Source: VRUE01 sp963780815
GTDB taxonomy: Bacteria; Actinomycetota; Thermoleophilia; Solirubrobacterales; 70-9
DNA: 64,000 nt
Assembly (NCBI GenBank): GCA_963780815.1
Contig: CAWADG010000013.1
Coordinates: 62,001-126,000, forward strand
Direction of reading: 5' to 3'
This document shows, piece after piece, positions 15,815 to 25,600 of this stretch (position 1 is its first letter; each line of letters starts with the position of its first letter). Made by a program: the position numbers and the translations under genes. The notes below the pieces were generated by a model. That model was not told the DNA's origin and did not search any database. It worked only from the letters and a program-made list of their open reading frames with translations.

Positions 15815-17153
15815 CCGGCAGACGGTCTAGCTCGCCCCGTGAGGCGGCGATGACCCCGCGGGCGACGCCCTCCCAGCTCCAGAGCCGGTGGGCGGTCGAG
15901 ACCAGCGCATCGCGAGCGGCCGCCCGGTCCTCCCCGGGCAGCGACAGCCACCCGTTCAGCCTCTCCGCGATCGCCTCGATCGCCCCCTCCTCGACCGCGA
16001 ACGAGGTCAGCCCGGCCGCCTCGGGCGGCAGCGCCTCGGCCAGCTCGCGGGAGACCTCGAGCATCCCCGAGTGCCCGGCCGAGACCGGCAAAGCGCCGCA
16101 GGCGGCGGCCTCGGCGGCGACCATCCCGAACGCCTCGGGAAACGTGCTCGGCATCACCAGCGCCTCGACGCCGGGCAGCAGGGCCGCGACCTCATCGTGC
16201 TCGAGCCGGCCGACGAGCTCGACCGAGGCCGCCATTCCGCGCGCCGCGTCGAGATAGCCGGTCGGCGGCGCGGCGAGGAAGGCGCTCAGGATCGGGAGCG
16301 GCCGCTCGGGCCCGCCCTCGAGCCCACGGCCGAGCCTTGCGATCTCGCGGGCGTCGTCGAGGTCGCCTCGGTCGAGGGCGGCCAGCAGTCGGTCGACCCC
16401 CTCCTCATATGCGCCGAACCCGGCGACCCTCAACCGCGCTCCCGGTTTGCGGGCCAGGACGAGGGGCCAGGCCGCGAGCAGGAGGTCGATCCCCTTCGAG
16501 ACGATCAGCTTGCCGACGAAGGCGACCACCGGCTCCCGCTCGCCGGCGTCGTCCCGCGGGCGGAAGAGCTCGGTGTCGACGCCCGGGGGTCCCAACCGCG
16601 TCTTCTCCCTGAGGCCCTCGAGCCCCGGCAGCGCCTCCCAGAGCGACTCGGCGGTGTGGTGGGAGCCGGTGAGGACGCAGGACGCGGCGCGGATCCCCTC
16701 CTCGGCGTAGGGCAGGAAGCGGGGGTTGGGTTTGACGGTGTACTCGAGCGCCGAGCCGTGGATCTTGGCGGCGAACTCGCCGATCCCCGCGCGGGCGATG
16801 ATGCACGGCCCCATCACGAGATGGCCGGCGAGCGCGGCGTCGGGGGGCCCGGCAGCGGCGACGACATCGCGCACGGCCGCGACGTTGTCCTCGAGGTAGC
16901 GGTCGAGCTCGGCCTCGGTCAGCTCCGGGAACGCCTTCACCTCGAAACCCTCGTAGGGGTCCTTGAGGTAGACCGGCAGCAGGCCGTGGATATCGGGGTT
17001 GTGGATCTCGACACCCTCGACCTCGACCCGGCGCTCCTGGCAGACCAGGTGCACCTCGTGCCCGAGCCGGGCCAGGGCCGCGGCCAGGTTCGCCGTGTAG
17101 ATGTTGCTGCCGGTGCCGCGCAGCATGTACCCATGGAAGATCAATACCCGCAT
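15807..17153 (-). CDS. Glycosyltransferase family 4 protein
   Basis: A 448-residue GT-B fold enzyme. The N-terminal acceptor domain starts MRVLIFHGYMLRGTGSNIYTANLAAALARLGHEVHLVCQ. The C-terminal donor domain includes VVAFVGKLIVSKGIDLLLAAW and the GT4 motif LVMPSTFPEAFGMVAAEAAACGALPVSAGHSGMLEVS. It probably uses a nucleotide sugar to modify a glycolipid or polysaccharide; donor and acceptor cannot be read from sequence. It lies immediately upstream of coxB on the same strand, so the two may be co-transcribed without an evident functional link. Confidence 0.88.
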   Translation of the reverse strand: MRVLIFHGYMLRGTGSNIYTANLAAALARLGHEVHLVCQERRVEVEGVEIHNPDIHGLLPVYLKDPYEGFEVKAFPELTEAELDRYLEDNVAAVRDVVAAAGPPDAALAGHLVMGPCIIARAGIGEFAAKIHGSALEYTVKPNPRFLPYAEEGIRAASCVLTGSHHTAESLWEALPGLEGLREKTRLGPPGVDTELFRPRDDAGEREPVVAFVGKLIVSKGIDLLLAAWPLVLARKPGARLRVAGFGAYEEGVDRLLAALDRGDLDDAREIARLGRGLEGGPERPLPILSAFLAAPPTGYLDAARGMAASVELVGRLEHDEVAALLPGVEALVMPSTFPEAFGMVAAEAAACGALPVSAGHSGMLEVSRELAEALPPEAAGLTSFAVEEGAIEAIAERLNGWLSLPGEDRAAARDALVSTAHRLWSWEGVARGVIAASRGELDRLPDA

Positions 17154-17213
17154 ATTCCGCCGCCTCCTCTGCTCTCGCGTCCGGGGGTGGCGGGTTGGAT
17201 ATTGTGCGCGTTC

Positions 17214-17477
17214 ATGAATCAGCGGCAGCTATATCGGATGCGGGCGCCGGGCTCCGGCCGCGAGGCCCTCGCCCACGCCGAGCCGGGCTCGGTCTACGCC
17301 GACCGCGAGACGGAAGAGGAGATGATCCCGGTGGCGGCGATTCTGCCGCTGGCGCCCTCGGCATCCTCGCTGCCGCGCTCGCCCGAGAACCTCCGCGCCT
17401 GCCGCCGCTGCGACCAGCTGATCGGGCTCGACGTCAGCGACTGCCCCTACTGCGGCCTGCGCCAAGAGGCGATCTGA
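17214..17477 (+). CDS. Small zinc-ribbon protein
   Basis: An 87-residue protein starting at ATG 17214 whose C-terminus holds two CxxC pairs (CRRCDQLIG...DCPYCGLRQ), a zinc-ribbon. The N-terminal 60 residues are low in features and Ala/Pro/Ser-rich. It is divergent from the glycosyltransferase and convergent with the secreted protein at 17482. Binding partner is unknown. Confidence 0.65.
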   Translation: MNQRQLYRMRAPGSGREALAHAEPGSVYADRETEEEMIPVAAILPLAPSASSLPRSPENLRACRRCDQLIGLDVSDCPYCGLRQEAI

Positions 17478-17481
17478 GCGC

Positions 17482-18246
17482 TCAGGGTTTCTTGACGATC
17501 GTCGCCGTGTAGAGCAGCCGGGCCGAGGAGTAGAAGCAGCCGTAGGTCTTGACCTTGCCGACCCCCTGCTGCGGGTGGCCGTTCTGGATGTCTTCCTTCG
17601 AGGAGCAGTGCCCGGTCGCCCGGCTGCCGCGCCAGGTGTTCACTTCGGAGACGTTGAAGGCGAACATCGGCGCCCAGGTCGGGACGGTGAGGGCGACGAC
17701 CTGGTCCTGGACGACGCTCAGCGGGTGGTCGAGGGCGAAGACCGGCGTGCTGCCGAAGTAGGGGTTGAGGGTCACCAGCGGGCTCTGGCGGACCAGCTTG
17801 TAGCGGGGCGGCTTCGACCCTTCGAGCCGCCGGAGGACGCCGATCCGGGCCTTCGAGGGTGAACCGAGGAATTCGTTGAAGAACCCGACCTCGTCGGTCG
17901 TTTTCGCTGTCGTTTCGCGCGAGGGGCGCGCGAGGGCGATCGACCAGGCGACGATCTTGCCGTCGAACGGGACGACGTACGGTTCCGGCACCCCGCCCGC
18001 GTTGACCTGGAACCCGGAGACGTGTCCCTCGACCCGGCAGGGAACAACCTCGACGTTGTTGACGGTTTTGCCCGGGCACGACGGCTTCGGCGAGACGTCG
18101 GTCTGGCCGAGGACGATCACCCGCGCGGGCGCCGAGTCGGCGGCGTCGGGCCGCGCGAACGCGACCAGGGCCGCAAGCGCGCAGGCGAGGCAGAGGGCGG
18201 CAGCCGCCCGGCTCCGCTGCTCTCGGCTGTCGGTAAGGGTCAGCAA
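17482..18246 (-). CDS. Secreted protein of unknown function
   Basis: A 254-residue protein with an N-terminal export signal (RSRAAAALCLACALAALVAFARPDAADSA). The mature part is beta-rich and includes four cysteines (CPGKTVNN, VVPCRVEG, TGHCSSKED, YGCFYSS) that could form two disulfides. I do not recognise a family. The sequence ends TATIVKKP, the stop being five bases from the zinc-ribbon gene on the opposite strand. Confidence 0.65.
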   Translation of the reverse strand: MLTLTDSREQRSRAAAALCLACALAALVAFARPDAADSAPARVIVLGQTDVSPKPSCPGKTVNNVEVVPCRVEGHVSGFQVNAGGVPEPYVVPFDGKIVAWSIALARPSRETTAKTTDEVGFFNEFLGSPSKARIGVLRRLEGSKPPRYKLVRQSPLVTLNPYFGSTPVFALDHPLSVVQDQVVALTVPTWAPMFAFNVSEVNTWRGSRATGHCSSKEDIQNGHPQQGVGKVKTYGCFYSSARLLYTATIVKKP

Positions 18247-18387
18247 GACTCACCTAACCCTGTCCCGGAGGCAGGGTTGCGGCCCCGATTCTGCCTGGAC
18301 GCACGCCCAAATGCCCCCCGGCAGCGCGATTTGCACAATCCCGGCCAGGAAGGCGCAGCGGGCGGTGGTCTAGGGTTGCCTGCCGAA

Positions 18388-18603
18388 ATGGACGACGCGC
18401 CCGACCGTGGAGGGGATTTCATCGCAGCCGGCCTAGCCTCGCTCGGGATCGAGGCGGACGAGACCGACCTCGCGGTGATCAACGGCGTCCACCAGGTCTT
18501 CGGGACCGCGATCCGCCAGCTGATCGAGTTCGACACGAGCTCGATCAGGCCCGAGCGGAGCCTCGATCTCTCCCAGGCGCCGGCGCCCGAGGAGGAGGCG
18601 TGA
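18388..18603 (+). CDS. GatC/AtzG-like small subunit of an amidase
   Basis: A 71-residue protein starting at ATG 18388. Its pattern FIAAGLASLGIEADETDLAVINGVHQVF then LIEFDTSSIRPERSLDLSQAP resembles the small helical partners (GatC, or AtzG/DUF4089) that stabilise amidase-signature enzymes. The downstream amidase starts within its stop codon (GTGA overlap), which supports a complex. Similarity is by eye only, so the assignment is tentative. Confidence 0.5.
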   Translation: MDDAPDRGGDFIAAGLASLGIEADETDLAVINGVHQVFGTAIRQLIEFDTSSIRPERSLDLSQAPAPEEEA

Positions 18604-19979
18604 GGGCAATCGACCTCTCGCTGCGAGGGCAGGCGGAGGCCGTCGCCTCCGGCGAGGCCGATCCGTCGGAGCTGCTCAATCAGGCCCTGGCCCGGATCGA
18701 GGAGCGAAACCCGGCGCTCAACGCGATCATCGAGACCTTCCCCGACCGCTCGCGCGAGATGCTCGCCGCGGCCCCCGAGGGACTGCTTCGAGGCGTCCCG
18801 GTCGTGATCAAGGACGAGTGGCCGCTCCCCTGGCGCGCCCAGCGCTTCGGCAGCGCCGAACTGCTTAAGCCGACCGCGCCGGCGGAGTCCGGCCCCTACC
18901 GCGCGCTGCGCGATGCGGGCGCCGTGATCGTCGGGGTCGGCAACATGGAAGAGCTCGGTGCAGGAAGCACCGGGGCGATCTCCGTCTACGGCCCCGCCCA
19001 CAACCCCTGGGACACCGATCGCTGCCCGGGCGGCTCCTCCAGCGGTCCCGCCGCATCGGTCGCCGCCCGCCTCGTCGGCGGCGCCGTCGGCGCCGACGGG
19101 CTCGGCTCGGTCCGCTACCCCGCCGCCTACTGCGGCCTCACCGGGCTGAAGCCGACGTTCGCCCGCTCGGCGATGGACGGGCACCACGCGGCGGCAACGA
19201 CGACGACGATCGTCTCCGGCCCGCTCTGCGCAGACGCCGCCGATTGCCGCCTCCTCGCCGGGGCGCTCTTCGGCGGGGGGCTCGTGGCGGGCGATGCATC
19301 CGGGCTGCGGATCGGAATCGTCCACGACGTCCCCTCCGAGGATGTCGACCCCGAGGTCCGCGATGCCTGCGAGGCTGCGATCGAGATGCTTCGGGCCGAG
19401 ACCGGGGGCACGATCCACGAGGTGGCGATCCTCGATCTCGCCGAGGCGACGATCGCGGCGGTCCTGATCGCCAACAGCGACGGGCTCGCCGGGGTCACCC
19501 CGGACCAGCTCAACCGGCTCAGCCCGGACATAAGCCTGATCAACCGCGGCGTCATGAAGTACCGGATGCTGATCCCGTCGGTCGCCGTCTCCCAGGCGCA
19601 CCTGATCCGGACGCTGACCCGTCGCCGCCTCGCCGCGCTCTTCGAGGAAGTCGACGTGCTCGCCTGGCCGACGGTCCCGGCTCCGGCGCCCCCGCTCGAG
19701 GCGCCGATCGTCGAGCTGCCCTCGGGCACCGAGACCGCCGACCGCGCCAACGTCCGCGGCGGCGCCCTCGCCAACCTGACCGGCACCCCGGCGATCAGCG
19801 TCCCGGTCGGACTCAGCGCCGGAGGCCTCCCGATCGGCCTCCAGCTCGCGGCCGCCTGGGGACGCGACGAGCTCCTGCTCGACGCGGCCGAGGCCCTCGA
19901 GCGGGCGAACGGCCGCCGCTGGGTCGACGCCCGGCCTCCGCTCGCCGAGGCCGAGCCGGCGGCAGCCGACGGCCCCTGA
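18600..19979 (+). CDS. Amidase-signature family hydrolase
   Basis: A 459-residue amidase-signature enzyme. The Ser-cisSer-Lys triad region is visible: Lys in GVPVVIKDEWPL, cis-Ser in DRCPGGSSSGPAASVAARL, and nucleophile Ser in ADGLGSVRYPAAYCGLTGLKPTFA. It could be a GatA-type enzyme or a small-molecule amidase such as an AtzE relative; no gatB is present, favouring the latter. Start is GTG 18600, overlapping the small upstream gene. The following gene overlaps by TGATG, so a four-gene unit runs to 21837. Confidence 0.88.
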   Translation: MRAIDLSLRGQAEAVASGEADPSELLNQALARIEERNPALNAIIETFPDRSREMLAAAPEGLLRGVPVVIKDEWPLPWRAQRFGSAELLKPTAPAESGPYRALRDAGAVIVGVGNMEELGAGSTGAISVYGPAHNPWDTDRCPGGSSSGPAASVAARLVGGAVGADGLGSVRYPAAYCGLTGLKPTFARSAMDGHHAAATTTTIVSGPLCADAADCRLLAGALFGGGLVAGDASGLRIGIVHDVPSEDVDPEVRDACEAAIEMLRAETGGTIHEVAILDLAEATIAAVLIANSDGLAGVTPDQLNRLSPDISLINRGVMKYRMLIPSVAVSQAHLIRTLTRRRLAALFEEVDVLAWPTVPAPAPPLEAPIVELPSGTETADRANVRGGALANLTGTPAISVPVGLSAGGLPIGLQLAAAWGRDELLLDAAEALERANGRRWVDARPPLAEAEPAAADGP

Positions 19980-20677
19980 TGCGGGCCATCGTCGTCGAGG
20001 GGCTCGAACGGGCCTTCGACGAAGTGCGCGCGGTCTGCTGGGTCGACCTCGCCGTCGAGCTGACCGGCTTCACCAGCGGCAGCTACCCGAGCTTCGTCGT
20101 CGCGGTCAGCGTCCTCCAGGGCGCGGGCTTCACCGGGGCCGCGACCGGGGTCAACCTCGCCCGCGACATCGAACAGGGCTGGTTCGACCGCCTCCTCGCC
20201 TCCCCCGCCCCGCGCTGGGTCCTGCTCACCGGCCTCGTCCTCTCGGCGAGCATCCGCGCCTTCATCCCGGCGACGACGGTTCTGGTCGTCGCGTTCGCGA
20301 TCGGCGCCCACTGGCCCGGGGTCGGCGGCCTCCTGATCACCTACGCGATGGTCGCCGCCACCGCCGCGATCGCCGCCCGCTACGCGTCGACGCTGGCCCT
20401 CCACTACAAGACCCAATCGGCGGCTCCCCTGATGCAGGCGGGGATGCTGGCGCTGATCTTCCTCACCACCGCCTACGCGCCGCTCGAGCTGCTGCAGGGC
20501 TGGCTGCGCGCGGTCGCCGAAATCAACCCGATGACGGAGGTCGTCGACGCCGTCCGCCAGGGCTTCCTCGGCTCGATCACCTGGTCGGAAACCTGGCCGG
20601 GATTCGTCGCGGTGGCGGGGATGCTCGCAGTGGTCGCGGCCCTCTCCCTGCGCGGGATGCGGCGGACGGCGGTCTGA
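19979..20677 (+). pseudogene. Chimeric ABC transporter remnant (ATPase N-terminus joined to ABC-2 permease)
   Basis: An intact 232-codon frame whose parts do not match one family. Residues 1-27 (MRAIVVEGLERAFDEVRAVCWVDLAVE) look like the start of a DrrA-type ABC ATPase. From about residue 31 (SGSYPSFVV...ATGVNLARDIEQGWFDRLLASPAPR) it is the middle and end of a DrrB-type ABC-2 permease, ending INPMTEVVDAVRQGFLG. Walker A, signature and Walker B are absent, as is the first permease helix. An in-frame deletion of about 1 kb joining two adjacent genes would explain it. It may still be translated but cannot be a working transporter alone. Confidence 0.65.
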
Positions 20678-21837
20678 TGGGGGAGCCGGCGGTCGTCGGG
20701 ATCGCGGAACGGGTCCTGCGCGGCAACTGGCTCGAGGGCGATCGCGACGGGACCGGCTTCGCCTACACCCGCCCCAGCCCCGGCCGCTATCCGTGGCAGT
20801 GGTACTGGGACTCGTGCTTCGCGGCGATCGTCTGGCGCCGGTTCGACCCGACACGCTCCCGGCGCGAGCTCGAGAGCCTGCTCTCGGCTCAGCGCGAGGA
20901 CGGCTTCATCGGCCACACGATCTTCTGGGACCGGCATGTGTCGGTGACCCGGCTTCCGTTCTACAACGTCGCCTCGCGGCGAGCGTTCCAGACTGAGACG
21001 ATCCAGCCGCCGCTGCTCGCCTGGGCCTGGCGGATCGCGGTCGGCGATCCGCGGGCGGAGCCGCGGATCGCGGCCCAGGTCGAGTGGCTGGCGCGCAACC
21101 GCGACCTCGAGGGAGACGGGCTGCTCTGGATCCTCCAGCCCGACGAGTCCGGCCTCGACGCCTCGCCGAAGTTCGACGAGGTCTGGGGGCGACGGGCAAA
21201 CGGCAGGATCGGCTTTCCCTGCCTGGTGCGGCGCAACAGGCGGCTCGGCTTCGACGCGGCGCGGGTCCGCGAGGCCGGGGGGCCGCTGCTCTGCGAGGCG
21301 CTGGTCAACACGTTCTGGTCCCTCTCGCTGCAGGCGCTGGGCCGTCCCTCGGCGACGCCGGCGCTGATCGAGCGGCTATGGGACGAGGGCCGCGGGCTCT
21401 TCGTCGACGAGGCCCAGCCCGGGACGGTGCGGCCGCGCACGGTGACCTGGGCGTCGCTGGCGCCGCTGGCGCTGCCGGACCTGCCGGAGGAGATCGGGCG
21501 CCGGCTGGTCGAGGAGCACCTGCTGTCCCCGCGCGAGTTCGCGACTCCGGTGGCGCCGCCGTCGGTGGCCGCCGACGAGCCGAGCTACGAGCCGGGCGGC
21601 GGCCGCGGCCCGATCCGCCGCTACTGGCGCGGCCCGACCTGGGTCAACTCCGCCTGGATGGTCTGGATCGGGCTGCGCCGGCTCGGCTACGAGGAGGAGG
21701 CGGCGAGACTGGCCGGGGGCCTGTTCGGCGCGGTCGAGCGCGAAGGCCTGCGCGAGTACTACGACCCCCGCGACGGCAGCGGCCTCGGCGCGGTCGACTT
21801 CGCCTGGTCGGCGCTGGTTGCTGAGATGACGGAATAG
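20677..21837 (+). CDS. GH63-like (mannosylglycerate-hydrolase type) glycoside hydrolase
   Basis: A 386-residue (alpha/alpha)6-barrel hydrolase with landmarks of the MGH1-like/GH63 group: YPWQWYWDSCFAAIVWRRFDP, EDGFIGHTIFWDR, RGPTWVNSAWMVWIGLRRLGY and the C-terminal YYDPRDGSGLGAVDFAWSALV. Relatives hydrolyse mannosylglycerate or glucosylglycerate, compatible solutes, or trehalose-like sugars. Substrate is not decided here. The ATG overlaps the ABC remnant (TGATG). Confidence 0.8.
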   Translation: MGEPAVVGIAERVLRGNWLEGDRDGTGFAYTRPSPGRYPWQWYWDSCFAAIVWRRFDPTRSRRELESLLSAQREDGFIGHTIFWDRHVSVTRLPFYNVASRRAFQTETIQPPLLAWAWRIAVGDPRAEPRIAAQVEWLARNRDLEGDGLLWILQPDESGLDASPKFDEVWGRRANGRIGFPCLVRRNRRLGFDAARVREAGGPLLCEALVNTFWSLSLQALGRPSATPALIERLWDEGRGLFVDEAQPGTVRPRTVTWASLAPLALPDLPEEIGRRLVEEHLLSPREFATPVAPPSVAADEPSYEPGGGRGPIRRYWRGPTWVNSAWMVWIGLRRLGYEEEAARLAGGLFGAVEREGLREYYDPRDGSGLGAVDFAWSALVAEMTE

Positions 21838-21847
21838 TCGCCGGGCG

Positions 21848-22066
21848 CTATTTGTACCTGTAGGTGATGCGGCCGCGGTCGAGGTCGTAGGGCGAGAGCT
21901 CGATCTTCACCCGGTCGCCGGGCAGGATCCTGATGTAGTGCCGGCGCATCTTGCCGGAGATGTGACCGAGCACCTCGTGCCCGTTGTCGAGTTTGACGCG
22001 GAACATCGTGTTCGGGAGGGCCTCGGTGATCTCGCCCTCCATCTCGATCTTCTCCTCTTTCGCCAT
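21848..22066 (-). CDS. infA: Translation initiation factor IF-1
   Basis: A 72-residue OB-fold protein matching IF-1 over its full length (MAKEEKIEMEGEITEALPNTMFRVKLDNGHEVLGHISGKMRRHYIRILPGDRVK...). It binds the ribosomal A site and aids initiation. Unusually it is not beside rpmJ/rpsM in this window; it is a single gene between two plus-strand genes. Confidence 0.97.
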   Translation of the reverse strand: MAKEEKIEMEGEITEALPNTMFRVKLDNGHEVLGHISGKMRRHYIRILPGDRVKIELSPYDLDRGRITYRYK

Positions 22067-22145
22067 GCGGCGGAGAGGCTACCTGACGCGGGAGACTCGG
22101 CGGCGCGGCGCTGATGGCGATCGCGGCGCCCGCTACGGTCTCGGC

Positions 22146-22586
22146 ATGGGTCGAGACGACGAGCGGGTGGCGGACTTCGTCGGACGGTTCACCGAGTTTT
22201 GGCAGGCACCGACCGTGGAGGGGCTCGAGACCGTCCTCGCGCCCGATGCACGACTTTCCGCCCCGATGACCGCGACGACACACGGCCTGGAGGAGGGAAG
22301 GCGCGCCTTCGCTTCGCTCTTCGAGCTGATTCCTGACATGACCGCCGAAGTTCACCGTTGGGGTGCCACCAGAGATGGGGTCCTGATCGAGTTCACGGTT
22401 CGGGGAACGGCCGGCGGAACTGCGATCTCCTGGGAGTCGGTCGACCGCTTCGTCCTCGACGAGGACGGGCTGGCAACGGAACGCTTCACCTATTTCGACT
22501 CTCTGCCGCTCGCGCTCTCCCTATTGCGGCGCCCGCGGGCATGGGCCGGATTCGCTCGCGGCCGATTCCGCCAAACACACCGCTGA
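22146..22586 (+). CDS. SnoaL-like / NTF2-like domain protein
   Basis: A 146-residue protein from ATG 22146. The pattern VADFVGRFTEFWQAPTVEGLETVLAPDARLSAPM...GLEEGRRAFASLFELIPDMTAEVHRWGATRDGVLIEFTVRGT is that of SnoaL-like folds, cone-shaped alpha+beta barrels. Many have no proven activity and a ligand cannot be named. It is divergent from infA and convergent with the metzincin gene. Confidence 0.75.
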   Translation: MGRDDERVADFVGRFTEFWQAPTVEGLETVLAPDARLSAPMTATTHGLEEGRRAFASLFELIPDMTAEVHRWGATRDGVLIEFTVRGTAGGTAISWESVDRFVLDEDGLATERFTYFDSLPLALSLLRRPRAWAGFARGRFRQTHR

Positions 22587-22634
22587 GCCGTCACCGTGGC
22601 AACAGAGGACCTCGGGACGACTCGAGAGCCCAGG

Positions 22635-25600
22635 TCAGCCCCGCCCGACAATCGCAGCGAACGCCGTGCGAACGCCGTTTGCGGTCACTGCCATGTGGAG
22701 CCATGCCCGCTCTCGCGGACTGATCGGTACAACCAGCTTTTTGGTCTTCGCCCGAACCTTGAACCTGCTCTTGTTGACGGTGAGAAGGGTCGGCAAGGCG
22801 GAGCGTGCCTTGATCGCGATCTTCTTCGCTCCCGGCCCGATCTTCTTCGGAACCGAGAGCCGCAGGAACGGGAGCCGGACCGGCTTCACCTTGACGATCG
22901 CGCCGGCGCTGGCGGTCGATCCACCGGCTCCGTGGGCGACGAGGCGGATGTGGTTCTTGCCCGGAGGAAGGGGGCCGGTCATGATCGCCGTCCCGCTGCC
23001 GAGGGGCAGGGAGCCGTCGAACCAGCGCAACCGCTTTCCCCTCAGCGCCGTCGGCCCCGGCTGGAATGCCTGCCCCGTCAGCTGTAGGCGGGTGTCTCCG
23101 GGAAGCACCTTGGGCGTCTTGGCGATCGTCACCTGCGGGGGCGCGGGGCGGGTCGTGATGATGTCCGAAGTCGCGACCGCTTCGTCGAAGCCGTCGTTGA
23201 CCCGCACCCGGAGCCGCGCTCGGCGGGACGGCGCAAGGTAGCTCCCGGGGATCCGTGCCCTGCCGCGATCCGGTCCGATGTAGACGGACTGCCAGGTGTG
23301 CCCTCCATCTCCTGAGAAGTCGACGGAGGCGCTGCTGTCCTTGCCGCCGGCACCGAGGGCTCTCCAACTCACGGCCACACTCCGCCGCCCCCCGACCGCC
23401 GCCCCGCGCCGCGGCGCAATCAGTCGAACCTTGGGTCGACGCCCCGGGCGCTTCCGTTTCGCCACCGCGACGCCGTTGTCGAGCACTTCGACGCTCGCGA
23501 CTCCCCCGCTGGGAATTTCCGCCGAGAGTTCCAGCAGGGCGGCGACCTCGTCCTGGTGGATCTCCTGCGCCGCCATCGAGGTGCGGTGCAGGATCTGACC
23601 TCGGCGGCCCCGGGCGACGAGGGTGAAGCTCGATGTTCCCGTCTTCAGCGGTGGTCCGACCTGCGGACCGACGGTGGTGAAGTTGAAGCTCGATCCCGTC
23701 ATGTAGCCGAGCACCCGCAGGCGTCGGCGGTTGATGCGGACGTCGGGCCTGCCGGCCCGGTGTCCTGCCGAGCTCGAGGCGGCGCCACTCGTCGCGAACC
23801 TCCGATAGACGGCCTCCCAGTTGATCGGCGAGACCCAGACCCCAGGGTCGCCGTTTAACCAGCCCCCCGCGTTCTTCACGCAGTAGGACATCAGGTCCAT
23901 GTTCTGTGTCCAACTCACGCCGTCGGCCACGATTCGATACGGGTAGGAGTCCATCCTCAACCCGATCCCCAGCAGCTGGCCGAACCCTTCGGTCGAGTTC
24001 GGGTCCCCGCTAAACAGCCCCAGCGCGGCCGCCTCAGAGGCGTGGGTCTCACCCCGCTTCAGCGGCCACGGCGTCCCGCCGCCGCCGCATTCTCTGCTCG
24101 CGTGGTCCAAGCCGAACTGGTGAAACAGCTCATGTGCCACGGCCGACAACGGCCGGTTTTCTTCCGACTTCGCTGGATCGAAGGTGGTCGCGGCAACGTT
24201 CCCGAAGATGCCGAAGGCACTTTCGGGGCCGCCTCCCGTGGTGCCGCGAAAACCTTCCTTGCCGATCCCCATTGTGGAGAAGTTCGGGTTGCCCATCGCC
24301 GAGGCCCAGTCCTTGACCCGACCGTGCGCGTCTCCACCCCTGTCCGTTTCGTTCTTGCTCGAATTGACGATGTCGCTGATGTCGATGACTCCCTGATATG
24401 GGAGCACGGTGAAACCGTCGTTCGGGTTGCGCGGGTTCCAGCCGGGGTCCGCCAATGGGGCGACCAGCTTCCCGTCTTCCAGGGCGACGCTCGCAGAGAC
24501 GGGCAATTTGCCATTGGCCTCCAGCGCAACGGTGTCGAGCGCGACGGTCTTGGTGTCAAAGAAGGTGACGCCGCCGATCGTGAAGCTGTTATTGCTTTTG
24601 CAGCTATCCGTTGAACACTCGGGTCGACGCCCCGGCTGCGGAAACCCCGGTTCCTGAAACACATTCCCTCGCAGGCTGATCCTGCCGGAGGTCCATGAAA
24701 CAGGCAGGGTGAAGGTGTAGGCGTGTTCATTGCTGGTCCGCTCCGATTCGAGCACCGGGGCGGGGTCGTCCTCCTGGACGCTCGTCAACCCGGGCCCGCC
24801 GCCCTGGGTCGAGGGTGGGCCGTAGTCGGGCCGGAGCGGGCTGCCGGGCAGTTCCCGCCCGTCCCTGAAGCCGTAGAGAAGAGCACCGACTTCCTTGATG
24901 CCGGACGCGATCTGGCCGTGGGCATCGGCGAAGAACCGGACCGCGGTCTGCTTGTGCGCAATCAGGTCGAGCCAGTTGTAGCTGCCGCCCGATTCGTTGC
25001 TGCCGCTTGGCTTCAGTTCCCCTTCGGGCTGGATTCCCTGCGTCACTTCGAGCCCCTGTGCCCGTAGGTCGTAGTTCCCCGCGACCGAGACCGGGAGTTT
25101 CACCGAGCGATCGAGCTCGCCGGCTCCCGAGCTCGGCACGCCCTCGACGGTGACGATGCTGTTGGAGACCGGCGGGGCGTTGGCGTTTGCGGATAGGTCG
25201 AGACTCAGCCCGCTTCCATCGGGACCACTGCTCGGATTTGGGTTGATGCTGGCGCTCACCCCCGGCGGCAGCCCGCTGACTACGAAGCTGATCGGTCCGA
25301 CAGAGGTCGAGCTCCGGTGCAGGACCAGCGGGACGCTCGCCGAGCCCCCCGGAGTGAGTGTTGTCGCGAGGCTGGGTGCGGACAGCCCGAAGTCCGGAGG
25401 AATGGTGCTCGGCAGGGATTCGAAGGTCAGGTCGTCAACCGCGATGTGACAGGGCGTGGGAGCCGGGCTGCTCAGCTCGATGTAGCTGATGTCCGATTCT
25501 GGATCTGAGATTTCGAGCCTGGTACCGATCCCGATGCCCGAGATTTCCTTCGTGTCCTTCGCAGCGAGGATCGGGTTTCCGCCGAGGTCATAGCCCTGCA

